Shown: positions 1-9,506, counted from the first letter of the stretch. The stretch is 64,000 bases of DNA from Oculatella sp. LEGE 06141 (GCF_015207605.1 NZ_JADEWO010000026.1:1-64000), one strand, 5' to 3'. A program made the numbers and translations. The notes: generated by a model not told the origin, from the letters alone.

Positions 1-2
1 AG

Positions 3-65
3 AAAAAAGAACGCAGTCAGAATGACGTGATTCGAGAGTTGATTCGATCTTTGACTGCCAAATAA
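3..65 (+). CDS. C-terminal tail of a truncated gene, possibly a ribbon-helix-helix protein
   Basis: An open frame enters from the left edge and stops at 63-65 (TAA). The visible tail contains RSQNDVIRELIRSL, which resembles the first helix of CopG/Arc-type ribbon-helix-helix proteins, where an RS(Q/E)-x-VIRE-x-IR pattern is common. Only about 20 codons are visible, so the family is a guess. A hairpin begins within the last codons, as expected at the end of a transcription unit. Confidence 0.3.
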   Translation, partial: KKERSQNDVIRELIRSLTAK

Positions 66-110
66 ATTTGGCAGTTCGCTTATATCCCCCGGTTCAAAAC
101 ACGGGGGCTT
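54..110 (+). terminator. Two consecutive hairpins after the left-edge gene
   Basis: Positions 54-75 form a perfect palindrome with 10-bp arms (ACTGCCAAAT / ATTTGGCAGT) around AA. A second GC-rich stem follows at 86-107 (CCCCCG / CGGGGG, 10-nt loop) and then CTTTACGCTTT. The second can act as a terminator. The C-rich stem followed by CTTTACGC also recalls the right ends of IS200/IS605-type elements in cyanobacteria, but no tnpA or tnpB coding sequence is in the window, so this is only a suggestion. Confidence 0.5.
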
Positions 111-908
111 TACGCTTTATCACGTAACGCTCGCTGCACCAATTACCGTAAAGACGCAATTTAGCACCTCTCTCACTCCCCCTATGTCACCGCAGGCTTG
201 GGGTGAATGCATACTGCAATGCAGTACCGCTATCAACCGACGTTTACGAAAACTATATGGTTCTTTATTGAAGCTTCAAGCCTCGACTCCGGATATTTAC
301 GTCTCTTACACCAGTCCGTCTTCACAATGGAGTCACCCCATTGCAGTCAATCAGCCGATAGAGAGCGTATCAGGATATGCTGCCAAGCGTTTCTGTTCCC
401 CTTTACTTGCATCACGGCGGTACTGAATGGATGTACGAATCCATGAGTCCTGTCTTTGATAGCCCCCTATAGCCCCTATAGCCCCCAATTCTGGCTTCGA
501 CCTGAGCGCTCAAGCGTTCAGGTTCATGCCGAAGTTCGAAGGCCGTCTAACCGAACGGAATGTTGCAGGTTCGGACGCTCCTATCCGTAGGAGTGAGGCA
601 AGTCATACCGCACAGCACCGCTTTATTTGCAGCATAGTCAGCCAACAAAACCAGGGTTTGCGATCGATTCAACCCTATCGATTCAACAAGGAGGCCAATT
701 TCATCCACCGTTGCATCAGCAACATCACAAGCGGTTGTTTCGTTTGCATTTGGATATCGGCTGGTGTGGAATTTTATCCGTCAATTGCATCTTAAACATT
801 TGGGCACGCATCTTAGCTAATCCACCTGGCCGATAAAACGAACGATAGAGACGATGAACCTCATCTGCTCACAACACGCCGCCGTTTAGACTCACATCAT
901 CAGGGAAC
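111..908. other. Gene-poor stretch upstream of the caspase gene
   Basis: No convincing gene. Short open frames exist on the plus strand (for example 184-426 and 526-795), but they overlap each other in different frames, have no good ribosome-binding sites and show no recognisable domain. The only structure seen is a short tandem repeat at 459-486. The stretch may be degraded mobile DNA. Confidence 0.5.
459..486. repeat. Short tandem repeat, three ATAGCCCC units
   Basis: Three consecutive units ATAGCCCCCT, ATAGCCCCT and ATAGCCCCC occur head to tail in the non-coding stretch. They have no obvious function. Confidence 0.7.
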
Positions 909-3050
909 ATGGTGAAAAATTGGGCGATCGCCATTGGAGTTAACGATTACAGCTTCTTACCACCGCTGCGCTATGCCACCCAGGACGCGCAGGCAATGCA
1001 GACATTTTTGATGGATGAAGCCGGATTCGAGCGAATTTTTTTCTTTGCGGATCATTCACTGCCTATTAATGGCAAATCAACCCAGCCCTCCAGGGCAAAT
1101 TTGCTGCGAATGCTGCGGCAAATTTTTGCAGAACCCTTTATGGAAGCAGGAGACAACTTCTGGTTCTTTTTTAGCGGTCATGGGATTCGGCATGACGATC
1201 GCGATTATTTAATGCCTGCCGATGGTGACCCGGAAGACATTGAAAACACCGCTATTGCCATTCACTACATCACGGAACGGTTGCGCCGCTGTGGAGCCGA
1301 TAATGTGGTGTTAATTCTGGATGCTTGCCGCAACCAAAACGCGCGGACGGGGCCGGGAATTGGCAACCAGACCGCAGCGATCGCACGTCAATCTGGTGTG
1401 ATCAGCATCTTTTCATGCAGCCCCAACGAATTCTCCTACGAAATTGAGGCACTTGAGCAAGGTATCTTTACCTATGCCTTGCTAGAAGGACTGGGGCTAC
1501 CAGGACAATGCGCCACCGTAGAGGGTTTGAATCAGTATCTCACCAGCCGCATTCCAGAATTGGCGCAACGGCACGGCACTGCGCGTCAAACGCCCTACAT
1601 CATTGCTGAACCGATTACTAAACAGCATTTGATTTTAGTGCCACGTTATGCCACCCCGTCTGATATTGTTGCTCTCAAAAATGATGCCTATCGTGCTGCT
1701 CAGATTGAAGGCAATTTAGAACTTTCTGAGCAGTTGTGGATTCGAGTTCTGGCGGCAGCATCCGGGCAGGATATGGACGCTGTAAAGGCGTTACAACGAA
1801 TTGCCCAATGGCGGATGGACAACGGAATGCTGGTCGAATCGGCGGCGGCAACCCCGCTCGCCGTCTTAACGCAGCCCGCTCCGCTACCGTTGTTTGATGC
1901 TTCAGACGAGGCAACCAGCAGCAACGACCTGCCGATGTCTCTGGTGTCGTCTCAAACAGCGGTATATCCTTCTCGTCCAGTAATACAGCCTGTGCCAGGA
2001 TGCGTGCGATTGCTGGCAGGTCACACGGCCTCGGTGCAGGCGATCGCCATTAGCGCCGATGGCAAACTGCTGGCCAGCGGCAGCGACGACCAAACCGCGC
2101 GGCTGTGGAATCTGGAAACCGGAGAACCCCTGCATCGCTTCTATGGTCATGCCAACGTGGTGACGGCGGTGGCAATCAGCCCGGATGGCAAAACCCTGGT
2201 AACGGGCAGTGGAGACAACACGATTAAGCTCTGGGACTGTGTAACGGGTGCGCTAGTGGGCACCCTGACTGGACATTCGGGTTGGGTGCTGGCGATCGCT
2301 CTCTCTCCGGACGGTAAAACCCTGGCCAGCGGCAGTGCAGACGGCAGCATCAAACTATGGCATCTCGATACCCACCAGGAACAGCGGATTTTGCAGGGAC
2401 ATTTGGGCTGGGTGGGCACCGTTGCCGTTAGCCCCGACGGAGCGCTGTTAGCCAGCGGTAGCCACGACAAAACGGTGAAGCTCTGGGATCTGGAGACTGG
2501 ACGGTTGCTCAATACGCTGGTTGGGCACACCGAGCGGGTCTGCTTTGTCGCCATCAGTGCCGATGCTGAGACGTTAATCAGCGGTAGCCACGACAACACC
2601 ATCAAGCTCTGGCAGTTGCAGCGGGGCAAACTTTTACGCACCTTTGCGGGGCACGCTGATTTGGTGAGCGCGATCGCCCTCAGCCCCAACGGTAAGCTAT
2701 TAGCCAGCGGTAGCCACGACAACACCATCAAGCTCTGGCAGTTGCAGCGGGGTAAACTCTTACGCACCTTTGCAGGACATGCCGATTCTGTCAGTGCGAT
2801 CGCCTTTAGCTCTAATGGCAAACTGCTGGCGAGCGGAAGCCGCGATCGCGCGATTCGTGTTTGGCAGGTGCCGTCGGTTGCCGCGCCGATGAAATGGCTG
2901 TTTACCGGAGCGGCCTTGCTGCTGCTAACGCTGAGTGTTTTGCTGGCTAATCAGGTTTGGGATAATTGTCAGGTGCGATCGCTAAACCCAACCGCCTGTG
3001 TAAATGACCACCTGGAAACCGTCCGAACCTGGCTGTTAAAACGAATGTAA
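909..3050 (+). CDS. Caspase-like (peptidase C14) protein with seven WD40 repeats and a C-terminal membrane helix
   Basis: The N-terminal third is a caspase/metacaspase fold: the catalytic His lies in SGHG (H91) and the catalytic Cys in DAC (C140). After a linker, seven WD40 repeats run from about residue 365 to 655, each with a GH and a closing (L/V)W. That is enough for one beta-propeller. A hydrophobic helix at about 661-684 is followed by a short tail, so the protein is probably membrane-anchored. Orthocaspase-WD40 fusions are common in filamentous cyanobacteria and are thought to be proteases with a protein-binding platform; the substrate is unknown. WD repeats 5 and 6 are nearly identical in DNA, indicating recent unit duplication. 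The stop overlaps the end of the convergent kinase gene by 15 bp. Confidence 0.88.
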   Translation: MVKNWAIAIGVNDYSFLPPLRYATQDAQAMQTFLMDEAGFERIFFFADHSLPINGKSTQPSRANLLRMLRQIFAEPFMEAGDNFWFFFSGHGIRHDDRDYLMPADGDPEDIENTAIAIHYITERLRRCGADNVVLILDACRNQNARTGPGIGNQTAAIARQSGVISIFSCSPNEFSYEIEALEQGIFTYALLEGLGLPGQCATVEGLNQYLTSRIPELAQRHGTARQTPYIIAEPITKQHLILVPRYATPSDIVALKNDAYRAAQIEGNLELSEQLWIRVLAAASGQDMDAVKALQRIAQWRMDNGMLVESAAATPLAVLTQPAPLPLFDASDEATSSNDLPMSLVSSQTAVYPSRPVIQPVPGCVRLLAGHTASVQAIAISADGKLLASGSDDQTARLWNLETGEPLHRFYGHANVVTAVAISPDGKTLVTGSGDNTIKLWDCVTGALVGTLTGHSGWVLAIALSPDGKTLASGSADGSIKLWHLDTHQEQRILQGHLGWVGTVAVSPDGALLASGSHDKTVKLWDLETGRLLNTLVGHTERVCFVAISADAETLISGSHDNTIKLWQLQRGKLLRTFAGHADLVSAIALSPNGKLLASGSHDNTIKLWQLQRGKLLRTFAGHADSVSAIAFSSNGKLLASGSRDRAIRVWQVPSVAAPMKWLFTGAALLLLTLSVLLANQVWDNCQVRSLNPTACVNDHLETVRTWLLKRM

Positions 3051-5522
3051 TGGATTATCACCCTGGGAAATCGGGATTTCAATCCAAAATTCGGTGCCCT
3101 GTCCCGGTACAGAACTACACTTCAAATTGCCGCCGTGTTTTTCCACCACAATTTGATAAGAAATGGATAGCCCCAGTCCGGTTCCTTTGCCGACGGGCTT
3201 GGTCGTAAAGAAAGGATCGAACAGGCGAGTTTGAATCTCTGCGGGAATGCCTGCACCGTTATCGCAAATGCGAATCACAGCATGGCGATCGCCCGGTAAG
3301 ACATCCGTGTAGATGGTAATCGTTTTGGGCTGGACTGAGCCTGAAGCGTTCCCTCGGGTGGTGGGCAGATTGGTGCTATCCAGGGCATCGATCGCGTTGC
3401 TGATGATGTTCATCAACACCTGATTGAGCTGCACCGCGTAGCATTCGATGGGCGGTAGTTTGCCATAGTGACGAACCACCTGGATCTCCGTTCCGTTCGA
3501 ACGGTTTTTGAGGCGATGCTGCAAAATCAGCAGGGTGCTATCAATGCCTTCGTGAATATCGACGGGCTTCATTTCGGCTTCATCCAGGCGCGAAAAGTTG
3601 CGTAGGGATAGCACAATTTGACGGATACGTTCTGATCCCATGCGAACCGACGACAAAATTTTGGAGAGGTCATCAATCAGAAATTCGAGTTCAATCATCT
3701 CGACTTTGGTTTCAATCTCGGCAATTGGCTGGGGATAACAGCGCTGATACAGCCGCACTAACTGCACCAGATCATGCACGTAGTTGGTGATGTAGGTGAG
3801 GTTGCCGTGGATGAAGTTGACCGGATTGTTGATTTCATGTGCAATCCCGGCGATGAGCTGCCCCAAACTGGACATCTTTTCGGTTTGAATCAGTTGGGTT
3901 TGCGTCCGCTGAAGCTCATAGAGTGTGGTTTGCAACTGTTGAGTCTGCGATCGCGCCTGCTCGGCAGCCGCTTGAGCCTGGGCATACAGTTCGGCTTGCT
4001 GAATGGCGATCGCCGCCTGTCCGGCCAGGTGTTCTAGCAAATCCATGTCGGTTTCCAGCCAGATTCGCACACCGCGACACTCGTGGGCAATTAGCAAGCC
4101 CCATAGCTCGTTGCGAATCACAATGGGCACGATCAGGTTAGCTTTGACCTGCATCTGCGCCAGAAACTGAACGTGGCATTCGTCCAATCCGGCTGTGTGG
4201 ATATCGTCAATGGCTCGGACTCGACCTTGCAAATAGCGTTCGGCGTATTGAGCCGCAAAGCAGTCATCTGCACCAATATCACCCAGTACCGAATCCCACG
4301 GTGAAATGACATCTTCAACGATGACGCTTCCCTGCCAGTTTTGGCCAAATCGGTAGACGATGACGCGATCGGTATCCAACAATTGCCGCACCTCTCGCAC
4401 AACCGTTTGCAGGGTTGTGTCTAAATTGAGGGAATCGCGGATTTGATTCGAAAGACGGTTGAGCAACTCTTCGCGCTGTGCCAGTTGCCTGAATTTGGCC
4501 TCCGACTGTCTGAGCAAATCTTCCGCCCGCTTGCGATCGGTCACATCTTCAATCGTTCCAAGAAGGCCGATGACATTGCCCTCCGCATCGTGAATCGGTA
4601 GCTTACTCGTTTCGCGCCAGGTGGTTTGCCCATCCGCCTGAAGCTGAGACTCTTTGATTCGCAGCATGGGTGTATTGGTATCCATGACGCGGCGATCGCA
4701 CTTCAGATACCAAACTTTTTGCTCATCCGTCCAGGGCAGGTCATACTCGGTCATACCCACTACATTTTCGGGTGCGCCAATGCCTGCCATTTCCGCCCAA
4801 CGGCGATTACAGCCTAAATAGACGGAATTGCGATCTTTCCAGAAGATGTATTGGGGAATATTATCCAGCACGACCTGGAGCAGTTCAGCGTTCCGACGCA
4901 TCTGGTCAGCCCGTTCTAACCCATAGCCCGTTCGCTGACGGGTTAGAGGGTGTGTCAGCGGGCGATAAGTGCGGTCGGAAGGGTCGATCGCCGCAGGGAT
5001 GCTTGCCGAGTCCGAATCTGGCATTTCAGCCCCCACGATGGGCTGATTCCACAGCGTAGCGGCATCGAATGGACTACCATTAGTTGGCGGATGCTGTTCA
5101 TCAGGCGCTGTCTGTGTCTGTGCCAGTTTCACTAACCGCTGATACTGGGTGATTTCTCGACCCATGCTAAAAACGCGCGTAACTTGCCCCTGAACCAGAA
5201 CGGGTGTGTAGTTTACTTCATAGAACTTACACTCGCCTTCTACCGAGAAATGATGAATTACCGTAAGCGATTTGGCTGTGGTCAGCACTTGCTGAATTGC
5301 AAGATCGAGTCCTAATGTGGCGGCACCTGTGTCTGCCAGTCTGGCGTTGGTTTTACCCACAATTTCAGATGGGGAGAGGTTCAACATTGCCGCTCCTGCC
5401 TGGTTGATAGCAAGATACTGACCTGTGATATCGTACTCTGCCCATGCATCTGTTGAGTGCGCCAGAAAAAGCTGAAGGTAATCGATTGCCGTTTCACTCG
5501 ACTCACCGCTTTGATGGTTCAT
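3036..5522 (-). CDS. PAS-PAS-GAF histidine kinase with a DXCF-type cyanobacteriochrome-like GAF domain
   Basis: An 828-residue soluble sensor kinase. Domains in order: PAS about 15-130; PAS/PAC about 208-340; GAF about 352-515; coiled coil about 515-545; HisKA with H562 in AHEINNP; and a C-terminal HATPase_c with GTGLGLSIS. In the GAF domain, DDCF (D419-C421-F422) is followed by YLQGRV, then ECH (C449-H450) and VKANLIVPI. This is the arrangement of DXCF cyanobacteriochromes, in which the second Cys attaches a bilin and the first forms a second thioether link. Bilin binding and a blue/green light response are therefore inferred. No response regulator lies next to it. The gene is convergent with, and slightly overlaps, the caspase gene. 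Confidence 0.85.
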   Translation of the reverse strand: MNHQSGESSETAIDYLQLFLAHSTDAWAEYDITGQYLAINQAGAAMLNLSPSEIVGKTNARLADTGAATLGLDLAIQQVLTTAKSLTVIHHFSVEGECKFYEVNYTPVLVQGQVTRVFSMGREITQYQRLVKLAQTQTAPDEQHPPTNGSPFDAATLWNQPIVGAEMPDSDSASIPAAIDPSDRTYRPLTHPLTRQRTGYGLERADQMRRNAELLQVVLDNIPQYIFWKDRNSVYLGCNRRWAEMAGIGAPENVVGMTEYDLPWTDEQKVWYLKCDRRVMDTNTPMLRIKESQLQADGQTTWRETSKLPIHDAEGNVIGLLGTIEDVTDRKRAEDLLRQSEAKFRQLAQREELLNRLSNQIRDSLNLDTTLQTVVREVRQLLDTDRVIVYRFGQNWQGSVIVEDVISPWDSVLGDIGADDCFAAQYAERYLQGRVRAIDDIHTAGLDECHVQFLAQMQVKANLIVPIVIRNELWGLLIAHECRGVRIWLETDMDLLEHLAGQAAIAIQQAELYAQAQAAAEQARSQTQQLQTTLYELQRTQTQLIQTEKMSSLGQLIAGIAHEINNPVNFIHGNLTYITNYVHDLVQLVRLYQRCYPQPIAEIETKVEMIELEFLIDDLSKILSSVRMGSERIRQIVLSLRNFSRLDEAEMKPVDIHEGIDSTLLILQHRLKNRSNGTEIQVVRHYGKLPPIECYAVQLNQVLMNIISNAIDALDSTNLPTTRGNASGSVQPKTITIYTDVLPGDRHAVIRICDNGAGIPAEIQTRLFDPFFTTKPVGKGTGLGLSISYQIVVEKHGGNLKCSSVPGQGTEFWIEIPISQGDNPLHSF

Positions 5523-5688
5523 AACGAGGCGCTACAAATTGTGTCGGCTTCAAAACTAACTACTATCAATATTCCCTGGAGATTGGGTTTCCGCTATATC
5601 CAGACTGCACAATTTGAGGCGAGTTGACTAACCTTGAGCGGGTCTTCTTCGTAATATCTTTACGATTAATACGGTTAACAGGTGATGC

Positions 5689-7398
5689 TCACTGAGATTT
5701 TTGAACGGCTGCCAGATATTGGCTGATCTCGTCCAACTGCATACGCTGGCTCTTCAACTGTTGTTGAAGACTGGCGAGTTCGGCGATCGCTTGTTTTTGT
5801 TCAGTAATCTCTTCTAGCAGCAGCAGCAGCCCATCGGCGGGTTGCGGCGGATTCAATGGCGGTGTGGCATCACGGTTTTGATAAAACAGTGGCTCTATCC
5901 TCAGAGCGTACCAGCGATCGCCACAGTGAACCTCTCGCATGACGACCTGCTGTTGCTGAAGTTGAGTAATATCCGCTTGCCATTGCTCTACCTGATACCA
6001 ATCAGGAATGAGGTAGAGCTGAAGATACTCATGAATTCGCACACCCAGCCACCGGGTTGCAGCGGGATTGCAAAACCATACCCGTCCATCCAGATCGCTC
6101 GCCAAAATGCCAACTGAAAGGCTGTGGGCGATCGCCAGTTGCGCCGACTGCAACCGACCAAACTGCTCGGTTAAAACCGTGAGTTGCGCTACCCGGTACA
6201 TGGACGCGGGCAGGGTCTGCCACTGAACCAACTGGCTTGAGTGGCAGGCATGAAATTCTAAATATTGCTGATGTATTGTCCAAATCTGCTGAATTTGTTG
6301 TTGCAACAGCCGATTCAACCCCAGCCGTTCACGCAAAGCAACCAAACTGGTGGTTAACGTCAGCAACAGAATCGGTAGCCCAATCGGTAGCAAGAGGCCA
6401 AACTTCAGACCAACCCAACTGAGGCTGAGCCACAGTAGCGACAATTTTAACCAGCAAAAGACCTGCACACTCGATCGCCACTGCCCCAGACAGAGACTAA
6501 AGCCAGGGCCGCCCAGCAGCAGCATGAGCCATATCCACTGGTTGTATTTTACTTGTAAAGCATTGCGTTGTAGCAGATTGCTGATAGCCGTGGCGTGAAG
6601 GTAGATACCGCTGGTGGGCGGGTTGTAGTCAAATGGCGTAATCAGCGGATCAAACCCGATTGCAGTTACACCCACCAGCACAATTTTGTCTTGAAAGACA
6701 GCGTCGGGAACCGTTCCAGCAACGACATCCGCAAAGGAATAATGGGGGATGTGCTGGGTTTGGCTTAACCAGTTGAGCCACAACGGTTGCTGCGAGGACG
6801 GCATCTGAATCGATGGATGAACCAGGCTGTAGGTCTGTACGGCAGCATAGCTGAAGGGCAGCCCCGATGGGTGCAAGGCAACCTGACGCGTCAAACCATC
6901 TGCATCCTGGCGTGCCAAAATATGCCCGGTGGCGATCGCACTCGTTTGCAGCATCGGTACCGGTTGTAATGGAGTGCCGTTAGCGGCCTGGGCGACCGCA
7001 AGCACCACTCGCCCCTGGCGGGTCATTGCTGCTGCCAGTTCAGCATCATCGGCACTGGGTTCTGACCAGATCAGGTCAAACGCCACAACACCTGCCCTGG
7101 CCTGGGTCAGGCGATCGAGTAAGGTGACATAGTGATGGCGCGGCCACGGAAACCGACCAAAGCGCACTAAGCTGGCTTCATCAATGGCAACAACCACGAT
7201 GCGATCGTCTATTGCCAGGTTCCCCCGCAGCCGAAACAATTGGCGGTAAGCCATGTGGTCTAACGGTTGAAAGGCTCCCAACCCAGAGAGTAGCGCGATC
7301 GCTCCAGCGGAAAGTAACCCTGGCAGTAGGTACCAGTGATAGTGATGCAATAGGCGATGAAACAGTTCTTGCTTTTTAGGTCTAAAACTCCAGCACAT
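5689..7398 (-). CDS. CHASE2 sensor protein with a PAS domain and no catalytic output
   Basis: A 569-residue membrane protein. One N-terminal transmembrane helix (about 22-44) precedes a large extracytoplasmic CHASE2 domain (about 45-285, with the typical ID-x-(A/S)S-x-x-x-x-G-x-(F/W)PW pattern near 73-86). Several hydrophobic helices follow (about 290-355). A cytoplasmic PAS region is at about 420-530, and the protein ends in a coiled coil. No kinase, cyclase or GGDEF domain follows, so it must signal through a partner or is a shortened member. Its start lies inside the last codons of the upstream FecR gene (17-bp overlap), so the two are translationally coupled. FecR-CHASE2 pairs recur in cyanobacteria. 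Confidence 0.82.
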   Translation of the reverse strand: MCWSFRPKKQELFHRLLHHYHWYLLPGLLSAGAIALLSGLGAFQPLDHMAYRQLFRLRGNLAIDDRIVVVAIDEASLVRFGRFPWPRHHYVTLLDRLTQARAGVVAFDLIWSEPSADDAELAAAMTRQGRVVLAVAQAANGTPLQPVPMLQTSAIATGHILARQDADGLTRQVALHPSGLPFSYAAVQTYSLVHPSIQMPSSQQPLWLNWLSQTQHIPHYSFADVVAGTVPDAVFQDKIVLVGVTAIGFDPLITPFDYNPPTSGIYLHATAISNLLQRNALQVKYNQWIWLMLLLGGPGFSLCLGQWRSSVQVFCWLKLSLLWLSLSWVGLKFGLLLPIGLPILLLTLTTSLVALRERLGLNRLLQQQIQQIWTIHQQYLEFHACHSSQLVQWQTLPASMYRVAQLTVLTEQFGRLQSAQLAIAHSLSVGILASDLDGRVWFCNPAATRWLGVRIHEYLQLYLIPDWYQVEQWQADITQLQQQQVVMREVHCGDRWYALRIEPLFYQNRDATPPLNPPQPADGLLLLLEEITEQKQAIAELASLQQQLKSQRMQLDEISQYLAAVQKSQ

Positions 7399-8224
7399 GC
7401 ACTTGCTCTGTCCCTAATGGTGTAGACACTCTGACTTCAACCCGTAATGACGACAGAGCGGGATAAAGCACGCTAAAGCGACCGTCGCGATCGGTTGTTT
7501 GCGCCACTCTGTTCACTTCCACCAGATTCACCGGATCGACCCGCCCCAAAAGACGAATCCGCCGCACGCCTCCTTCGATTAGCCGAACGAATTGATACTG
7601 AAGCTGGGTATCGTTTCGCAAGGGTGTTGCGGGTGCAGGGGGTTCGGCAGGAATGGTGAAGTTTTGGAACCCACCTGCAACATCGACCTCTTGCCCCTGT
7701 GCGGCAGTAACCACCGCCCCGTTGAGTGTTGCCACCCCAGTTTTGCCGTCGGGCTGCACCGCCACCCCAAAATCAGTGCCGCGTACGCCGCTGATGCCAG
7801 CCGGGGTTTCAATTTCTAGCTCAGAGTTGGGGCTGGTAAATCGGCGTAGCTGCAGGCGAATGCGCCCTCTTGGTACCTCTAGTCGGGTAATGCGCCCCTG
7901 GTCAGGAGCAACACTCAGCGATCGGATTCGCATCAGTGTGTTCTCAGCCACGTTCACGTTTCCAATCCCTGTGTCTACGATCAGGACGGCTGATGAATTG
8001 GCACCCGTGGCGATCGCATCTCCGACGGTTGACAGGCGATCGCCTACTCGCGCTGGTTGCGAGCGATTACTGCGTTCAATTGTGACGTTGCCAACCAACT
8101 GCCGCACCTCTAGCCATGTTTGAATGCGTACAGGCACAACCTGTTGTGCGGTCACGTGTGGGCTTGCCAGTATAAAGGTTGCGGTTAACGCCGCAACAAT
8201 CAGCCAGATCAGCCTACGGTACAT
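7382..8224 (-). CDS. FecR-domain periplasmic protein
   Basis: A 280-residue protein with an N-terminal signal peptide (about residues 1-27, cleavage likely after VTA). The FecR domain follows: VGDRLSTVGDAIATGANSSA, then ETPAGISGVRGTDFGV, the hallmark RGT(D/E)F segment. The C-terminal third holds an Ig-like beta region rich in VRVEV-type strands. FecR domains act in the periplasm and pass signals to membrane partners. Here the overlapping downstream CHASE2 gene is the obvious partner. Transport or iron sensing is not implied; no TonB receptor or sigma factor is nearby. Confidence 0.85.
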   Translation of the reverse strand: MYRRLIWLIVAALTATFILASPHVTAQQVVPVRIQTWLEVRQLVGNVTIERSNRSQPARVGDRLSTVGDAIATGANSSAVLIVDTGIGNVNVAENTLMRIRSLSVAPDQGRITRLEVPRGRIRLQLRRFTSPNSELEIETPAGISGVRGTDFGVAVQPDGKTGVATLNGAVVTAAQGQEVDVAGGFQNFTIPAEPPAPATPLRNDTQLQYQFVRLIEGGVRRIRLLGRVDPVNLVEVNRVAQTTDRDGRFSVLYPALSSLRVEVRVSTPLGTEQVHVLEF

Positions 8225-8426
8225 AAATACAACCTTATTTAACCGCTATTAACTCAACATCGCAGACGGATGGGTGCTTAGGAACGAAGACCACTGCATT
8301 CAAGTGGGTTACCCTGGCCTAATGGCGAGTTCTGATGCCCGGTATCCTCCAGATTTAGAATACCCACACCTTGCATAACACCGTCCCGAACGGCTGAACC
8401 AGAACCTCTGCATGTGCGTTGGCCGA

Positions 8427-9506
8427 TCAGGATGCCAGGTAATCAATGACCGCCTGAGCGATCGCCTCATTACCATCGACAGACAGCAACTGGGTTTGCT
8501 TGGGAGGCTGGGGCGATTTCTTCAGAAACTGCCAGTCTCCCTCAAAGAACTCGGCGGGAGGCACAATCTGATGTTCGGCGTAGTTTTGAATTCCCTCGAT
8601 CAAGAAGGCAGCTTCAGCAAAGTCATCACGAGTCAGGGACACAATTGGGATGCCTAGCCGACAGGCTTCGGCAAAGGTGCTATAGCCCGGTTTCGACACG
8701 ATGCGATTGCACAGCGGCATCAGGTCTACAGGGCGGTAGGTGCGATCGGTGATCTTGAGCAGATTGGGTAGATCGGGTGCCTGGTGATCGAAGGTGATGA
8801 ACTGCCAATCGGGGAAGCGCTCAATATTGTGATATGGAGTTTGGCTCAACCCTAAGCCACCAAAGGTTAGTAATACTGTTCGTTCCGTCAGCGATTTAAG
8901 CTGGAGCCGATCGCGCATCTCTTCGATAGAGTAACGCGGTTCTCCCCCGGTCAGGCCAATGTCTTCGATCGTCGAGAAGTTGCTCATGGGTTCGTGAAAC
9001 GGCAGCCGCAACAGGCGATCGCACTGTTGATAGTGTTCGCCAATCCAGTCGGCAATTTCGACAAAGTCTCCGCCCCACGCCCGATACACCAGATCCCAGC
9101 CAAAGTTGCTCGCCATCCAGCAGGGTACGTTAGCCGCGTGGGCTATTGTTGCTGCTAATGGCGGAATATCTGCCAGCACTAAACCCACTCGATTTTGTCG
9201 CAAAAAGGTGACCTCACCCGCCACAATCGATCGCGCCTGCTGCTGAATTTGCCGCAACTGGTTGAGGGTTTCAGGCTGGTCGATCGTCATACTGTCGCTT
9301 TGCACCACTCCCACATCCAATCCCCGTGGACGCAAAATAAAATCGCCCTCAATGTATAACTCCAGCAACCAGCGAGGAGCCGTTGTTGCCAGAATGATGA
9401 CCATCTCTGGACAACGCTGTTGAATGCGAGCCACCACGGATGCTGTTCGGGTCACATGACCAAAGCCATGATTGGTAATGGCAACGTAGAGAATAGGTTG
9501 GGGCAT
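8427..9506 (-). CDS. GT-B fold glycosyltransferase-like protein (MurG/UGT type)
   Basis: A 359-residue protein. The N-terminus has HGFGHVTRT at about 13-21, the loop typical of GT-B enzymes and of the N-terminal part of L-arabinokinase-like proteins. The C-terminal half has LLTFGGLGLS at about 215-224 and KPGYSTFAEA at about 272-281, which corresponds to the nucleotide-sugar site of MurG-like enzymes. No signal peptide or membrane helix. Substrate and acceptor cannot be read from the sequence. The gene is expressed away from the coiled-coil BRCT gene, from a shared 302-bp region. Confidence 0.7.
   Translation of the reverse strand: MPQPILYVAITNHGFGHVTRTASVVARIQQRCPEMVIILATTAPRWLLELYIEGDFILRPRGLDVGVVQSDSMTIDQPETLNQLRQIQQQARSIVAGEVTFLRQNRVGLVLADIPPLAATIAHAANVPCWMASNFGWDLVYRAWGGDFVEIADWIGEHYQQCDRLLRLPFHEPMSNFSTIEDIGLTGGEPRYSIEEMRDRLQLKSLTERTVLLTFGGLGLSQTPYHNIERFPDWQFITFDHQAPDLPNLLKITDRTYRPVDLMPLCNRIVSKPGYSTFAEACRLGIPIVSLTRDDFAEAAFLIEGIQNYAEHQIVPPAEFFEGDWQFLKKSPQPPKQTQLLSVDGNEAIAQAVIDYLAS

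Noticed and set aside
86-110. IS200/IS605 right end or omega-type RNA
   Set aside because: The hairpin and following CTTTACGC look similar, but no tnpA or tnpB sequence is inside the window; only the hairpin is reported.
184-836. Plus-strand open frames at 184-446 and 526-836 as genes
   Set aside because: They overlap in different frames, lack ribosome-binding sites, contain no recognisable domain and have low-complexity composition. More likely non-coding or decayed DNA.
2147-2821. 224-codon open frame on the minus strand opposite the WD40 region
   Set aside because: It mirrors the WD40 repeats and arises from codon bias of the real gene; no independent start signal or domain.
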